Below, piece by piece: positions 1 through 9,858 of a stretch of 64,000 bases of DNA. Position numbers and translations under genes: made by a program. This DNA comes from Aegilops tauschii subsp. strangulata (Eukaryota > Streptophyta > Magnoliopsida > Poales > Poaceae). The notes under the pieces are model-generated. The model searched no databases and had not been told where the DNA came from. It saw nothing but the letters and a program-made list of their open reading frames with translations. Each line of letters starts with the position of its first letter. Position 1 is the stretch's first letter. The DNA lies in assembly GCF_002575655.3 (NCBI RefSeq), contig NC_053037.3:571060880-571124879 (forward strand), given 5' to 3'.

Positions 1-1068
1 CTACCCAAGCCAATGAAGTAGGAGCAAGGGGTGCTCACATATATATCATCATCACCAGATTCCAAAGTAACTTCAAGGGTTAAAACGTCAGTCCTAGGAA
101 AAGTCACAAACTCCTTCAAACTCCTCACAACAATACCAGGAATAACCCGACAAAAAACATCAAGCTATCAGAAATAGAACAAAAATTCAAAACTATAAAT
201 AGAAGAGATAATAAAAATAAATAAATAAACAGAAACAAAGAAAAAACAGTGGAAAAAATCTGACAATATGATGACCATTAACATTCATGGAATCAATCCT
301 GTGAACAAAAGGACAATAGGGTATGTAGACATCATCAAAGAGTTGACACCTCATGAAATACATCTGCTGATAATTAAGAAAAACACCACGGGTGTAATAA
401 CAACTCCCAACAAGTTCCATCTCGGAGTCGCTCAAACCATCAAGAGCTACAAAATATAATTACACAGGCTCAAGGGAACAGAAAAATCATCATGTGCAAT
501 AAAACAAGCTAAAAACTTCCTTAAAAATAAACCTTACCAACAGACGGTAAAGGAGACAACGCATCTCCATGACCAACACGATAAAAATCAATACCAATCC
601 ATGTTCCATAATGTTCAAGCTTAATGGTCATTATATCACGAGGACGAACACCATAATCACTGACCAATCATTCCCAGGAAGGACCATGGAATTTGCTCCT
701 CAACTGACCATGACTAAACAGAACACCATACAAATAACCCTCATTGCACTGAAGAGCAAGATCAGTATCTTCGTCACCCCTCCTTATGGCTAAAGCCCTA
801 CACTCCTCGATGTAACGAGCAAGATGAGCTCTAACACTGCACGGAACATACTGCACAACAAATCAAAACAAGGATCATAATCAAAACCTAAACAGCATGA
901 GCAGCACCAAAAGAAATAAGCGTGTGTGCCAAAAATTGAACAATTATAAAATGATATTCTTACAACACGCCTCCAACAACGCCGATCCAGGACCACACTG
1001 AACCCATCCACAAAAGAATCAATAGAAGAACACGAGCCACCAGGCATACGGCAAAAAGGACAAGCCAT
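1..1068 (-). pseudogene. B3-like DNA-binding gene, 5' portion, with in-frame TGA
   Basis: Unnamed gene entering from the left edge. Four exons can be read on the minus strand: 1068-964, 850-538, 446-265 and 164 to beyond 1. GT-AG borders are plausible and the phases agree across all of them. The protein begins MACPFCRMPGG. The region FSVVLDRRCWRRVYVPCSVR through KFHGPSWE and GVRPRDIMTIKLEHYG resembles a plant B3 domain: a hydrophobic opening strand, a W before a buried helix, then a GD-like turn and MTIKLE. A second similar stretch starts near CYYTRGVFLNYQQ and continues through VIPGIVVRSLKEF. B3 proteins are plant-specific nuclear DNA-binding factors; the exact subfamily is not recognised. 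A TGA at 670-668 interrupts the first domain directly after PSWE while the frame stays open on both sides. This suggests a recent single-base loss of function, an assembly error or, less likely, a missed intron. Confidence 0.5.
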
Positions 1069-1680
1069 AACTGCAAGGAACACAATGATTATCAAGAACT
1101 AATCCCACAAAGCCCAGTTGAAACCTGACATCTGATAGTGTTGGTCGTCCCCACCCGTAACTACCCCATAAATTTCCATATCCCGGAAATATAATGGGAA
1201 CAAAAAGAGAAACGAGAAAGGGAAACAGGGAACCCACGAAGGCAACCGGTAGGGAACGGCGATCACGCGAATGGGGAAGCGCGGTCGACGCTAAAGAAGG
1301 ACCGCCGTAAGAGCAGGCAACAAGCGCGGCGGCCGGGACAGGGGCCGCCGTAACCATGCGACAAGAGCGGCGGCCGCGACGGGCGGAGACGACGGGAAAG
1401 AAAGAACAGTGCTCCACGACGGTTCGCCCACACCAGAGAGAAACAGATCTCAAAACAAATCAAAAGGTTTTGCAAAACATTAGAAGTATAAGGACTAAAG
1501 TGAAAAAAGGAAAAACCAGAAAGGGAAACTGGAAACGGGAAAACACGGGAGACGCCGTGGGTGCGGCAAGTGTCGCGCGCGGAGCGCCTCGGAAAAGTCT
1601 CACGACCGCTCCGCGCGTGACACTTGGCGCGCGGGGAGCGCTCCCTGACTAATCGTTGCGAGGAGCGCTCCTCAATTAGT
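1069..1680 (-). promoter_or_regulatory. GC-rich upstream/leader region of the B3-like gene
   Basis: No independent gene is seen here. A possible acceptor (ccttgcag on the minus strand, just upstream of the ATG at 1068) suggests a 5' UTR intron with a non-coding first exon in the GC-rich stretch 1200-1400. Farther upstream, 1560-1680 holds repeated GC-rich words such as gcgcgcggagcg and ggagcgctcc, partly inverted, as in CpG-rich grass promoters. Transcription start and TATA box were not identified, so the promoter role is inferred from position and base composition only. Confidence 0.25.
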
Positions 1681-2152
1681 GATTTTTATTTTTTCCTTGC
1701 ATATTTTTTCTAGGCTATACTATATATGTGTACTACATCATAGGCCCCCTCCCAGCCTGGGCCCTAGGCCGTCGCCCCTCTGGCCATACCCCAGGGCCGG
1801 CCCTACTTTTAAGAGGACTGCTAGAGATGCTCTAACTGGTCCACTTTAGCTGTTACAAACTGTATTTCTTTTTCTAGAATACGCATAATCATATCGTTAC
1901 ATTAAAGAAGAAGTGACAAAGAAGCCTGGTAGAAGGCCTTTCAGCCTTACAACGTAAATCTTGAGAATTAGCCGCTACATCTATCACACACACGCACCCT
2001 GAGTATTATGATACATGATTTGCTAGTCCAACCTCATGCCAATGAGGATGAGGCAAGTCACATTTATACTAGTAAGGAAACTCATTATAGGACTTTGTTA
2101 TTAGCCGCGTCCATAAAAATGACCACGCTGCTGGTAACTGGGCAAAATAGTA
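1681..2152. other. Intergenic AT-rich spacer, no gene seen
   Basis: No coding exon was found. The palindrome agggccggccct lies near 1792. The rest is unremarkable spacer up to the Stowaway MITE. Confidence 0.5.
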
Positions 2153-2233
2153 CTCCCCCCGTCCCATAATGTAAGAGCGTTCTTGACACTAGTATAGTGT
2201 CAAAAACGTTCTTATATTATGGGACAGAGGGAG
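2153..2233. mobile_element. Stowaway-type MITE (Tc1/mariner), 81 bp
   Basis: The sequence is an almost perfect palindrome that opens with ctcccccc gtcccataat and closes with attatgggacagagggag. It is flanked by the dinucleotide TA on both sides (2151-2152 and 2234-2235), the target duplication expected for Stowaway elements. The central part, cttgacactagtatagtgtcaaaa, forms the hairpin tip. Such short hairpin MITEs are abundant in Triticeae and are moved in trans by mariner-like transposases. It has no coding capacity. Confidence 0.93.
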
Positions 2234-2374
2234 TAGCAACATGCACTAGAAAATGTCACACTGCTAAGAACAACTAACTAGCATTGTGCGGGTTAAACGA
2301 CACGCCACTAGTTAGACCAACCAGAAATGGAGCTGATAGAAATTACTAGCAGCATCGTGCACACATGTGCGGAT

Positions 2375-2600
2375 TGTAAGATTTGATTGGAAGCGTTGAA
2401 CCCTTTGTCTCGGGCCGCATGTATATTTATAGAAGGGTTGCCATGGCTTACAAGATTTGGAATACCGCTATGATCCTTCCAGATTACATCGAGAGAGAGA
2501 GAGAGATACAACTTGGATAGGAAGAACAGAACAGAAGAAGAGATAGAAATAGAAAACAGTTTAAACATATCCGGCTATCTCTACGTACTCTATTCCAACA
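2375..2600 (-). repeat. 3' LTR of the split Copia element
   Basis: 226 bp, reading tgtaagatttgattggaagc to ctctattccaaca on the plus strand, so it has TG...CA ends on either strand. It matches 42755-42974 closely. Small differences include an expanded gagagaga run here. The polypurine tract lies just inside, at 2601-2615 (plus-strand tcctccctcaatcc). Confidence 0.9.
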
Positions 2601-2618
2601 TCCTCCCTCAATCCAAAC

Positions 2619-4274
2619 CTATGAAAATTTCTCTAGGTTTAGATTGTACTTGAAATCATTCAGTCTCCTCGTGGTAAGTGGTTTAGTGAAGCCATCAGCA
2701 AGTTGATCTCCTGTGGGAATAAACTTGATGTAGAGTAGCTTTTGTGCTACTCTTTCTCTCACAAAATGAAAATCAACCTCTATGTGTTTTGTACATGCAT
2801 GGAACACAAGATTTGCAAAAAGGTAGGTTGCACCAATGTTGTCACACCATAACCTTGCAGCTTGTGGAGCCTTGATTCCCAACTCATATAGAAGAGTCTA
2901 AATCCACATAACTTCGGCAGTTGCATTAGCAACAGCCTTGTATTCTGCTTCAGTTCTTGATCTTGACCCAATAGCATGTTTCCTTGCACTCCATGACACA
3001 AGGTTTGATCCCAGAAACACAACAAAACTACCTGTGGACCTTCTATCATCAGGGCACCCTGCCCAGTCAGCATCTGAGTATGCACTAACTAGCATGGATG
3101 GTGACTTAACAATTTTGATTCCAAGTCCCATTGTAAACTTTAGATACCTCAGAATTCTCTTTACTGCAGTCCAATGAACTGTACTTGGTGCATGCAAAAA
3201 CTGACATACTTTGTTGACAGAATATGAAATATCAGGTCTAGTCAATGTTAAGTATTGTAGAGCACCAACAACACTCCTATAGTTTGTTGCATCATTTGGT
3301 CCAAGTAATTCACCTCCTTCAACTATAAGTTTCTCAATAGTGGAGAGTGGCGTGATTACTGGTTTGCAATGTTCCAGTCCTACCCTTCTTAGAATATTTG
3401 TGGTGTATTTCTCTTTTGTAAGAAGTATCCCATCCTTGATCTGTTTTACCTCTATACCAAGAAAATAATGAAGATCACCCAATTCTTTAAGCACAAACTC
3501 CACATTAAGATCACGAAGCAGAGAGGTAGTGGCTTCTGAGATGGAACTAGCAACAATTATATCATCAACATAGACAAGAACAAACATAGAGATGTTGCCT
3601 TTGTGATAAAAGAATACTGAGGTATCTGCCTTGCTTGGAATAAAACCAAGTTCTTGGGGACTAGAGTACCAGGCTCTTGGGGCCTGTTTTAAGCCATACA
3701 AAGCTTTGTCCAACTTACAGACAAAATAAGGTGTGCTTTTGTGTTCATACCCTGGTGGTTGCCGCATGAACACTTCTTCCTCAAGAACACCATAAAGAAA
3801 CGCGCTCTGGATGTCTAGCTGACGTAATCTCCACCCTCTGGAAATAGCAATAGACAATACAATCGAATAGTAGATGCCTTAACAACAGGGCTAAAGGTAT
3901 CCTCATAATCAATTCCAAACCTTTTTTTAAACCCTTTTGCAACCAATCTAGCCTTGTATCTATCTATACTACCATCAGACTTTCTTTTAATCTTATAGAC
4001 CCACTTGCAATCAATCAAATTCATTCCCTTTTTTAGTGGTACAAGATGCCACATTTTATTTTTCATAAATGCTTGATATTCATTGTCCATAGCCCTTTTC
4101 CATTCTTTGTGAGCAAGAGCTTAGGCTAAATTAGTAGGTTCACCTGAACTAGTGAGAGAAGCATACTTGCAAGGATCATACCTTACTATACTGTCCTTGT
4201 ATTCCTTAGGCTTGAATAATCCAGATTTTGATCTGGTATGGCGCTGAGGAATTTCAGGTGCGTGTAGCGGCTGT
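2619..4274 (-). pseudogene. Copia pol fragment: reverse transcriptase and RNase H
   Basis: This is the C-terminal half of the split Copia polyprotein. The RT domain opens with WHLVPLKKGMNLIDCKWVYK and RYKARLVAKGF, continues with [11 protein letters not shown], and contains the catalytic [11 protein letters not shown] motif. RNase H follows with [20 protein letters not shown] and [11 protein letters not shown], and the protein ends near [10 protein letters not shown]. Breaks: an in-frame TAG near 2895 after AEVMWI, a frameshift near 3850 between the KASTIR and [10 protein letters not shown] segments, another stop near 4120 after EPTNLA, and a small internal deletion after APRAWYS. The upstream coding sequence stops abruptly at 4274, where the CACTA element begins, and resumes at 39689. 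Confidence 0.88.
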
Positions 4275-4700
4275 CACTAGTAAAAAAAGACACATCCGTG
4301 ACATTTTGGGCCGAACGAAAAAAAATTCTGTCATACATATGACACTTCTATGACGATAGTTGTGACAAAACCCGGTAGCATCATAGATGTGGTGGGCTCC
4401 TACTTCTATGACAAAAAATCATGACAGAAAATGGGCTTTTCGTCCTGGGCGGGCTGGAGACGCAGCTGCATGACATTCTTTGGGCCGTCCATGACGGAAA
4501 AAACCGTGGTAGAAGCGAGGGGGGGAAATTTCGGGGAGTTCCCGGTTACGGTGGGAGGTCGGGGGCCGAGCGATGCGCGTTTCTCTCGTACACGTACGCG
4601 CATGTGTGCGAGGCGTTGGCTCTAACTGAACCCAAGCGAGGCGTTGGGCTCTAACTAAACCCGAGTGATTGCACTGCAGGCTACGCGTTACTAAACCCGA
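4275..4700. repeat. Left terminal and subterminal region of the CACTA element
   Basis: It starts with the cacta terminus and contains dispersed short words also found in the right end (39320-39688), such as ctatgac, atgacaaa and catgacag. These are probably the binding array for the TnpA-type protein, by analogy with En/Spm. No gene is present; short open frames here are chance. Confidence 0.7.
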
Positions 4701-4779
4701 GCGATCGATCGATGGCTGTTAACTGAACCCGATCGAGCAATTCCTTCGCTACTGCTGCCTAACTGAAGCCGATCGATGC

Positions 4780-5110
4780 TGCCTCTGGGATGAACAGTGA
4801 GAGTTGCGGGGGGGGGGGGGTTGGATGAACAGTGAGCGGTGGTGTTGCCTCTGGATGAACAGGACCCGTGGTGTGGTGGAGGGCTGGATGAACAGTAGAC
4901 GGTGGAGGGGTGCCCATGGAGGGGTGGTTGAATAGGACCCGTGGTGTGGAGGGCTGGATGAACAGTAGACGGTGGAGGGGTGGTTGAACAGTAGCCGGTG
5001 GAGTAGCGCGCGGTGGAGGCTGGATGAACAGGAGCCCGTGGAGGCTGGAGGAGGTCGAAGGTAGCCCTTGGAGGCTGGAGGAGGTCGACAGTGGAGATGA
5101 ACAGTATCCC
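4780..5110. repeat. Direct repeats of about 25-60 bp built on 'tgaacagtagacggtggag'
   Basis: Imperfect copies of tgaacagtagacggtggag recur from about 4800 to 5100, with intervening aggacccgtggtgtggagg. The stretch is GC-rich, includes a G homopolymer near 4809, and has no credible coding exon. It is part of the CACTA left subterminal region. Confidence 0.7.
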
Positions 5111-5124
5111 ATGGAGTCCCGTTT

Positions 5125-5480
5125 GCGGTACGCCACACCCCTCCCGATGAACAGGACCCCCGTTTCGACCATAGGAGGTCCGTTTCGTCCGTTTTGCGGT
5201 ACGCCACACCCCTCCCGATCAACAGGACCCCCGTTTCGACAGTAGGAGGTCCGTTTCGTCCGTTTTGCGGTACTCACACCCCTCCCGATCAACAGGACCC
5301 CCGTTTCGACCGTAGGAGGTCCGTTTCATTTTGCGGTACGCCACACCCCTCCCGATCAACAGGACCCCCGTTTCAACCGTAGGAGGTCTGTTTCCTCCGT
5401 TTTGCGGTACGCCACACCCCTCCCGATCAATAGGACCCCGTTCCGAACGTAGGAGGTCCGTTTCCTCCGTGTTGCAGTAC
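5125..5480. repeat. Tandem array, about five copies of a 65-70 bp unit
   Basis: Each copy contains tttgcggtacgccacacccc followed by tcccgatcaacaggaccccc and taggaggtccgtttc. Copies begin near 5128, 5198, 5268, 5332 and 5400, with small indels. Unrelated open frames run through the array in several phases on both strands, which is expected of a tandem repeat and is not evidence of a gene. Confidence 0.85.
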
Positions 5481-5577
5481 GGCAGGCCTCGTTTCCATCG
5501 CCTGTTCCGTCCAAGCCCTCCCGATGAACACGACCACGCATTCCGTTCCGACCCAGCCGGTTGGCTCCCACGCGTTC

Positions 5578-5695
5578 CTTTGCCTCCCGATGAACACGAC
5601 GCATTCCGTTGCCTCCCCATGAACACGACGCATTCCGTTGCCTCCCATGAACACGATGCATTCCGTTGCCTCCCCATGAACACGACGACGGCGCT
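5578..5695. repeat. Tandem array, four copies of a 27-29 bp unit
   Basis: The unit cctccccatgaacacgacg followed by cattccgttg is repeated head to tail with single-base indels. It belongs to the CACTA left subterminal repeats. Confidence 0.85.
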
Positions 5696-5954
5696 GTTTC
5701 TCCGTTCCGACCCAGCCATGTACACAAGGCCTGGCCGTACGTATGCGCGAGTAGGCGTTTGAGACCCCGCCCGTATGTACACATACGTGGCCGTATTTTC
5801 TTTCTTGCACCCTGGCCGTTGTACGTACGTGTACATGCTACGTGCGCGCCTCTACTACGACACACGCGCGCCTCTACATCGACCAGCATGTACGTACACG
5901 TTCGCGACCAGAATGACAACGCTACGTACGCTTCGACCAGGTGGGTCCCGACTG

Positions 5955-6310
5955 TCAGGCACTTCCTTGCCTGCGAAGATGTAGCTGGTGGGTCCCAGCA
6001 GTCAGGGGGCGAATCGTTTTTTTTGCCCGGACGCACTTCCTTGCGTGCGAAGATGTAGCCAGTGGGTCCAAGCAGTCAGGGGGGCGAATCGTTTTTTTTC
6101 CGGACGCACTTCCTTGCATGCGAAGGTGTAGCTGGTGGGTCCCAGCAGTCAGGGGGGCGAATCTTTTTTTTGCCCGGACGCACTTTCTTGCGTGTGAAGA
6201 TGAAGCTGGTGGGTCCCAGCAGTCAGGGGGAAATGTTTTTTCCGCAAAATACAGTGGCCCGTCCGGTGGGTCCCAGCTGTCAGGTGGAGGAATCATTATT
6301 TTCCGCGTAA
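5955..6310. repeat. Tandem array, about four copies of a 75-80 bp unit
   Basis: Each copy contains gcacttccttgcgtgcgaag, then tggtgggtcccagcagtcag and a T homopolymer (gaatcgttttttttgcccgg). Copies diverge toward the right, and related single copies recur at 6860-6980. It is non-coding and part of the CACTA left end. Confidence 0.85.
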
Positions 6311-6329
6311 TAAGGAGGCACTTCCTTGC

Positions 6330-8300
6330 TGCGGTCGTGGACCCAGCTGTCAGCCTCTCCGCGTACAGTCCACGTCCGATGGAAGTCGTTCCTTGACCAC
6401 GTTGACCAGGCCGCGCCGAGAGCGCCAGGGCGGTGGACGACGGCGAGGCCTAGGAAGGGGACGATGCGGAGCCGGGGAAGACGCGGCAGTGGAAGCTCGC
6501 GCAGACAGGAGTACGAGGGTTCACTGGTTCGGCTGCGGTGTGAGGCTGCCGTCACCGCAGGGCCAGGCCAGCGGTGGGAATAGTAGGGGGCAGTGAGGCC
6601 TTCGCGGGAGCACAGCCGGCCACGGGAGGCAGGAGCATGCAGCACGACCGGCGCTGCTTTGGGCGGCTGGAGCAAGAAGACCAGAGGTTGAAGAAGCACT
6701 ACGGCCTTTGGATGGACATCGTACGGTCACTGGAGCTAGAATCGTTCATATTGACTAAGTTGACAAAGCCCTCCGTCCCCGTCAACTTAGTTGGCCCACA
6801 AGTCATCCTCCCACTATGGTGGGTCCCAGCTAGCAGGGGGTATTCATTTTTTTGTGCGTAATAAGGAGGCACTTCCTTGCGTGCGAAGATATAGCTGGTG
6901 GGTCCGACATGTCAGCGGGGGGAACGTTTTTTTCGCGAAATACAGAGGCCCTTCCGGTGGGTCCCAGCTGTCAGGTCGATGGATGTCGTTCGTTGACCAC
7001 GTACAGTCCACGGCCGATGGATGTCGTTCGTTGACCACGTTGACCAGGCCGCGCCGAGAGCACCATGGCGGTGGACGACGGCGATTCCTAGGAAGGGAAC
7101 GACACAGAGCCGGGGAAGACTCAGCAATGGTTGCCCACGCGGTAGGGAGTACGAGGGTTTACTGGTCCGGCTACCGTCGCCGGAAAATAACAGGAGGTGT
7201 GGGTGAGTAGAGGAATGGCCTGGCCAGTAATGAAGTAGGGTGGGGCGATGCGGCCTGTGCGGCAGCACAGCCGGCCACGGGAGGCGGGAGCAGGCAGTCC
7301 CACCGGAGCTGGTTTGGGTGCCTGGAGCAAGAAGATCAGATATTGAAGAAGCAGCATGGTCGTCGGATTAACATCCAACGGTCACTACTGCTAGAATCGT
7401 TTGTGGACTAAGTTGACAAAGCCAAAGTACACGTCAACCTAGTAGACCCAGAAGTCAGCCTCCAAATCTATCCCAAACAGCATACAACCCGAAATTTCAA
7501 GCCAGATTCAAATTAATTTTAAATCTAAATATACCTTAATTTAAATTCAATGAAATTTTACCCGCACAAAAACAATGAAATTTAAAATATCAAAATCTGA
7601 AAGAAAACAGTATTTTGGAACTAATTGCCTGTTTGCTGTATTTTTTCATTTTACAGCCCATTTATTATTACTTATAGCCCATTTCTTATTACATATAGCC
7701 CATTTTCTGGGCAAAATGCATCCCTCCTCGTCTTGAAAGATTTCCGGCCCAGCAGGGTGTAGAAAAGCAAGTAGGCCTACGTTGGTTATTCTGCAAAAAA
7801 CAAAATAGCTGGCTAGCCATTTTCAGAAAGGAAAAAAACAAACTGGGCTGGTCATGTGCTAAACATATGAAATAAAAGCCAGGGCTAGACGGGCCACAGG
7901 TCCCGCACAACCCAGTTGATACCCTTCTCCGTCCCGAAAAAACAAAATTACTGCGCGCGCTGCTGGGTCCCTACTGTCATCCTCACCATGTACAGTCATC
8001 TCCTTATTCCTCTCGGTTGTTGACCATGTTGACAACACCGGAGGGCGGCGCCGCGGCGAGCGAACCAAGGCGGAGGACGATGGTGAGGCCTCGGATGGGA
8101 ACGAACAGGAGCCGGGGAAGATCACAGCCAGCCGTGGGAGGCGGGAGCAGGCGGTCCCGCCGGCGCTGGTTTGGCTTTGGCGGCTCGAGGAAGAAGAGAC
8201 TGAAGAAACGCGACAGACGTTGAATGTCAATCCAATGGTTAAGGTTGGCACAATCGTTTGTTGACTAAGCGGACACCAAGTAGCATACTTTTTTATATAT
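6330..8300. repeat. Three diverged long direct repeats in the CACTA left arm
   Basis: Blocks near 6380-6750, 7020-7420 and 8000-8290 share the word order gttgaccacgttgaccaggc, a gcgccgagagc-like stretch, gggaagacacagc-like text, a cggccacgggaggc stretch and a final tggactaagttgaca. The third block is the most diverged. Open frames cross these repeats in several phases but share no conserved protein, so I treat them as non-coding. An AT-rich section with ttatagcccatttcttatta repeats (7440-7720) separates the second and third blocks. Confidence 0.65.
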
Positions 8301-8368
8301 AGGAAGAAAACTGCGAGGAAAATGCGTTCGTCTGCCATCCTCCTCACAGGGAACGTTCGCCACATAAG

Positions 8369-8424
8369 TGACTAGCACCCTTGGTTTTCAACCGAGAGGT
8401 CTTGGGTTCGAGTCCCAGGAACTG
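8369..8424 (+). repeat. tRNA-like fragment (tRNA-Glu-type anticodon arm and T arm)
   Basis: An anticodon-like arm (cttgg, loop ttttcaa, ccgag; loop centre TTC) is followed by a T arm (ttggg, loop ttcgagt, cccag) that contains an exact pol III B box, GGTTCGAGTCC. The D arm and acceptor stem do not pair, so this is not a functional tRNA. It could be the head of a tRNA-derived SINE or a chance relic. A second exact B box word, ggttcgaatcc, lies at 8564-8574. Confidence 0.4.
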
Positions 8425-8620
8425 TCAATTTTGTCCTCCTTCCTTCCTCGCAAAAAAATGGGAAAGAAAATCAAAGACTTGGGAAGGCGTACAGAACAAG
8501 CTAGTGTACCAGTAAAGAGACATTGCCGAGTTTTAGAAAAAAGAAAGACGTGCTCCTGTAGCTGGTTCGAATCCAAACCTAGACTATGACTATATATGGT
8601 GCTATGCTACTCTGCAAGTA

Positions 8621-9382
8621 ATGAAACTGACATATCCAACGTTCGCTTCTCCTCTTCTCTACTTACTCTGCCTAGCATCAGAAGCTCTGGCCGCAGCAAC
8701 CATGTCCGCTGGCTGCTCGTCCACCTGCTCTTCAGCAGGCAACAACCAGATATGCGCCAAGTCGCCACCCGTACCATCGCCTGTGGGTCTCATCACACCC
8801 CCACCGGCACGCGCACCGCAGCCGATTGCTCATCGCAACCCGCTGCCGTTGGTGTGGTGCCACTGCTGCAAATCACGCAGAGTCATTCGTCGCGTCTCAA
8901 CCACAATCTGCAACCCTGGCCGAGTCTTCTACAAATGCCCGAATCATGGGGTAATAATATGTTTAAGTGTTGTTCTGCTGCTTTCAGTTGCTGATTTTTT
9001 TAATAGTTTGGTTGATGATCTTCCAATTTGATTCGTGCAGAAAAGGGAAGATTCATGTGATTTGTATTTCTGGGAAGTTGCTGATGTGGGGGAATGCAAC
9101 TACGCTGATTATTTGGTTAGCCGAAGAATCCCAATACCAGCAGGTTGGGGTGTTGGACAAGTAACTGAAGGAACGGCAGAAGAGGAAGATGCGGAGCAGA
9201 AGGTTAAAGATGCAGTTCCTCTGATCATGGCCAAGCAACAGCTGCTGAACGGACTTGACAGCAATGAGGAGATGAAAGGGCTTGTGAAGATAATGGGCAA
9301 AATCGATGTGCTCTGTAGGATGATTGTCTCTTTATTTGTAGTGTATGTAGCACTCGTGATGTATTCAGTGGCTACGACATGA
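8621..9382 (+). CDS. GRF-type zinc finger protein with C-terminal membrane segment
   Basis: Two exons, 8621-8950 and 9041-9382, joined in frame across a GT-AG intron. They give 223 residues from the first ATG, or 196 from the ATG at 8702 (MSAGCSSTCSS). The zinc-finger region reads PLVWCHCCKS, then NPGRVFYKC and DSCDLYFWEV. Its four cysteines and the NPGR and F/W core match GRF zinc fingers, which bind single-stranded nucleic acid in proteins such as topoisomerase III and APE2. After an acidic linker (EGTAEEEDAEQ) the C-terminus is hydrophobic (MIVSLFVVYVALVMYSVA), one likely membrane span. The longer N-terminus is hydrophobic and could act as a signal peptide, but the shorter start suits a nucleic-acid-binding protein better. 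It lies inside the CACTA element next to TNP2 and is probably an acquired or element-resident gene. The role is unknown. An AATAAA-like string follows near 9497. Confidence 0.75.
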
Positions 9383-9858
9383 GCACTTTGCTGAAACTAG
9401 TAATGAATGAAACCTGTGTAGCAGGCTGGGCGTAGTGTTGTGAACATCTAATGATTTCTATTAACGGAAATCAGGGGGTATCCCCTTTTGCTCATATAAA
9501 TAAATAAATAGCAGAGGCCCTGTCGGGTCAGCTTTGTTCTCATTCGAAGACGTCGACCAAATTGCAGTCCAACAGCAAAATATGTCATCAAATTCAAGTT
9601 TCACAGCCAAATATGAGTACAACTAAACAACAATGTCATCATGTTTTAGTTGTCATACAATCATCAAACACAAATCAGCATACATAACAAGTGATGTTCT
9701 CACAGCAAAATACTAAACAACATGTTCAACAGGTTTCAGTTGTCATAGCAAACAGAATTTCACATAGTAGATAAAAAAATGTCTTCTGACAGGCAAATAC
9801 GACAAAAGCAATGTAATCATCATCCGCAGCAGCAGGGTCAACATCTTCGCCATGTGTA

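Noticed and set aside
1785..1815. Palindrome agggccggccct as a hAT terminal repeat
   Set aside because: No partner terminus or 8-bp target duplication was found nearby.
5125..5480. Regularly spaced repeats suggestive of a CRISPR-like array
   Set aside because: Units are contiguous tandem copies without unique spacers, and the context is a plant CACTA transposon.
4691..5836. Long overlapping open frames on both strands
   Set aside because: They arise from tandem repeats whose length preserves frame. Composition is biased and no domain is seen.
8369..8424. Functional tRNA-Glu gene
   Set aside because: The D arm and acceptor stem do not form. Only the anticodon and T arms fold.
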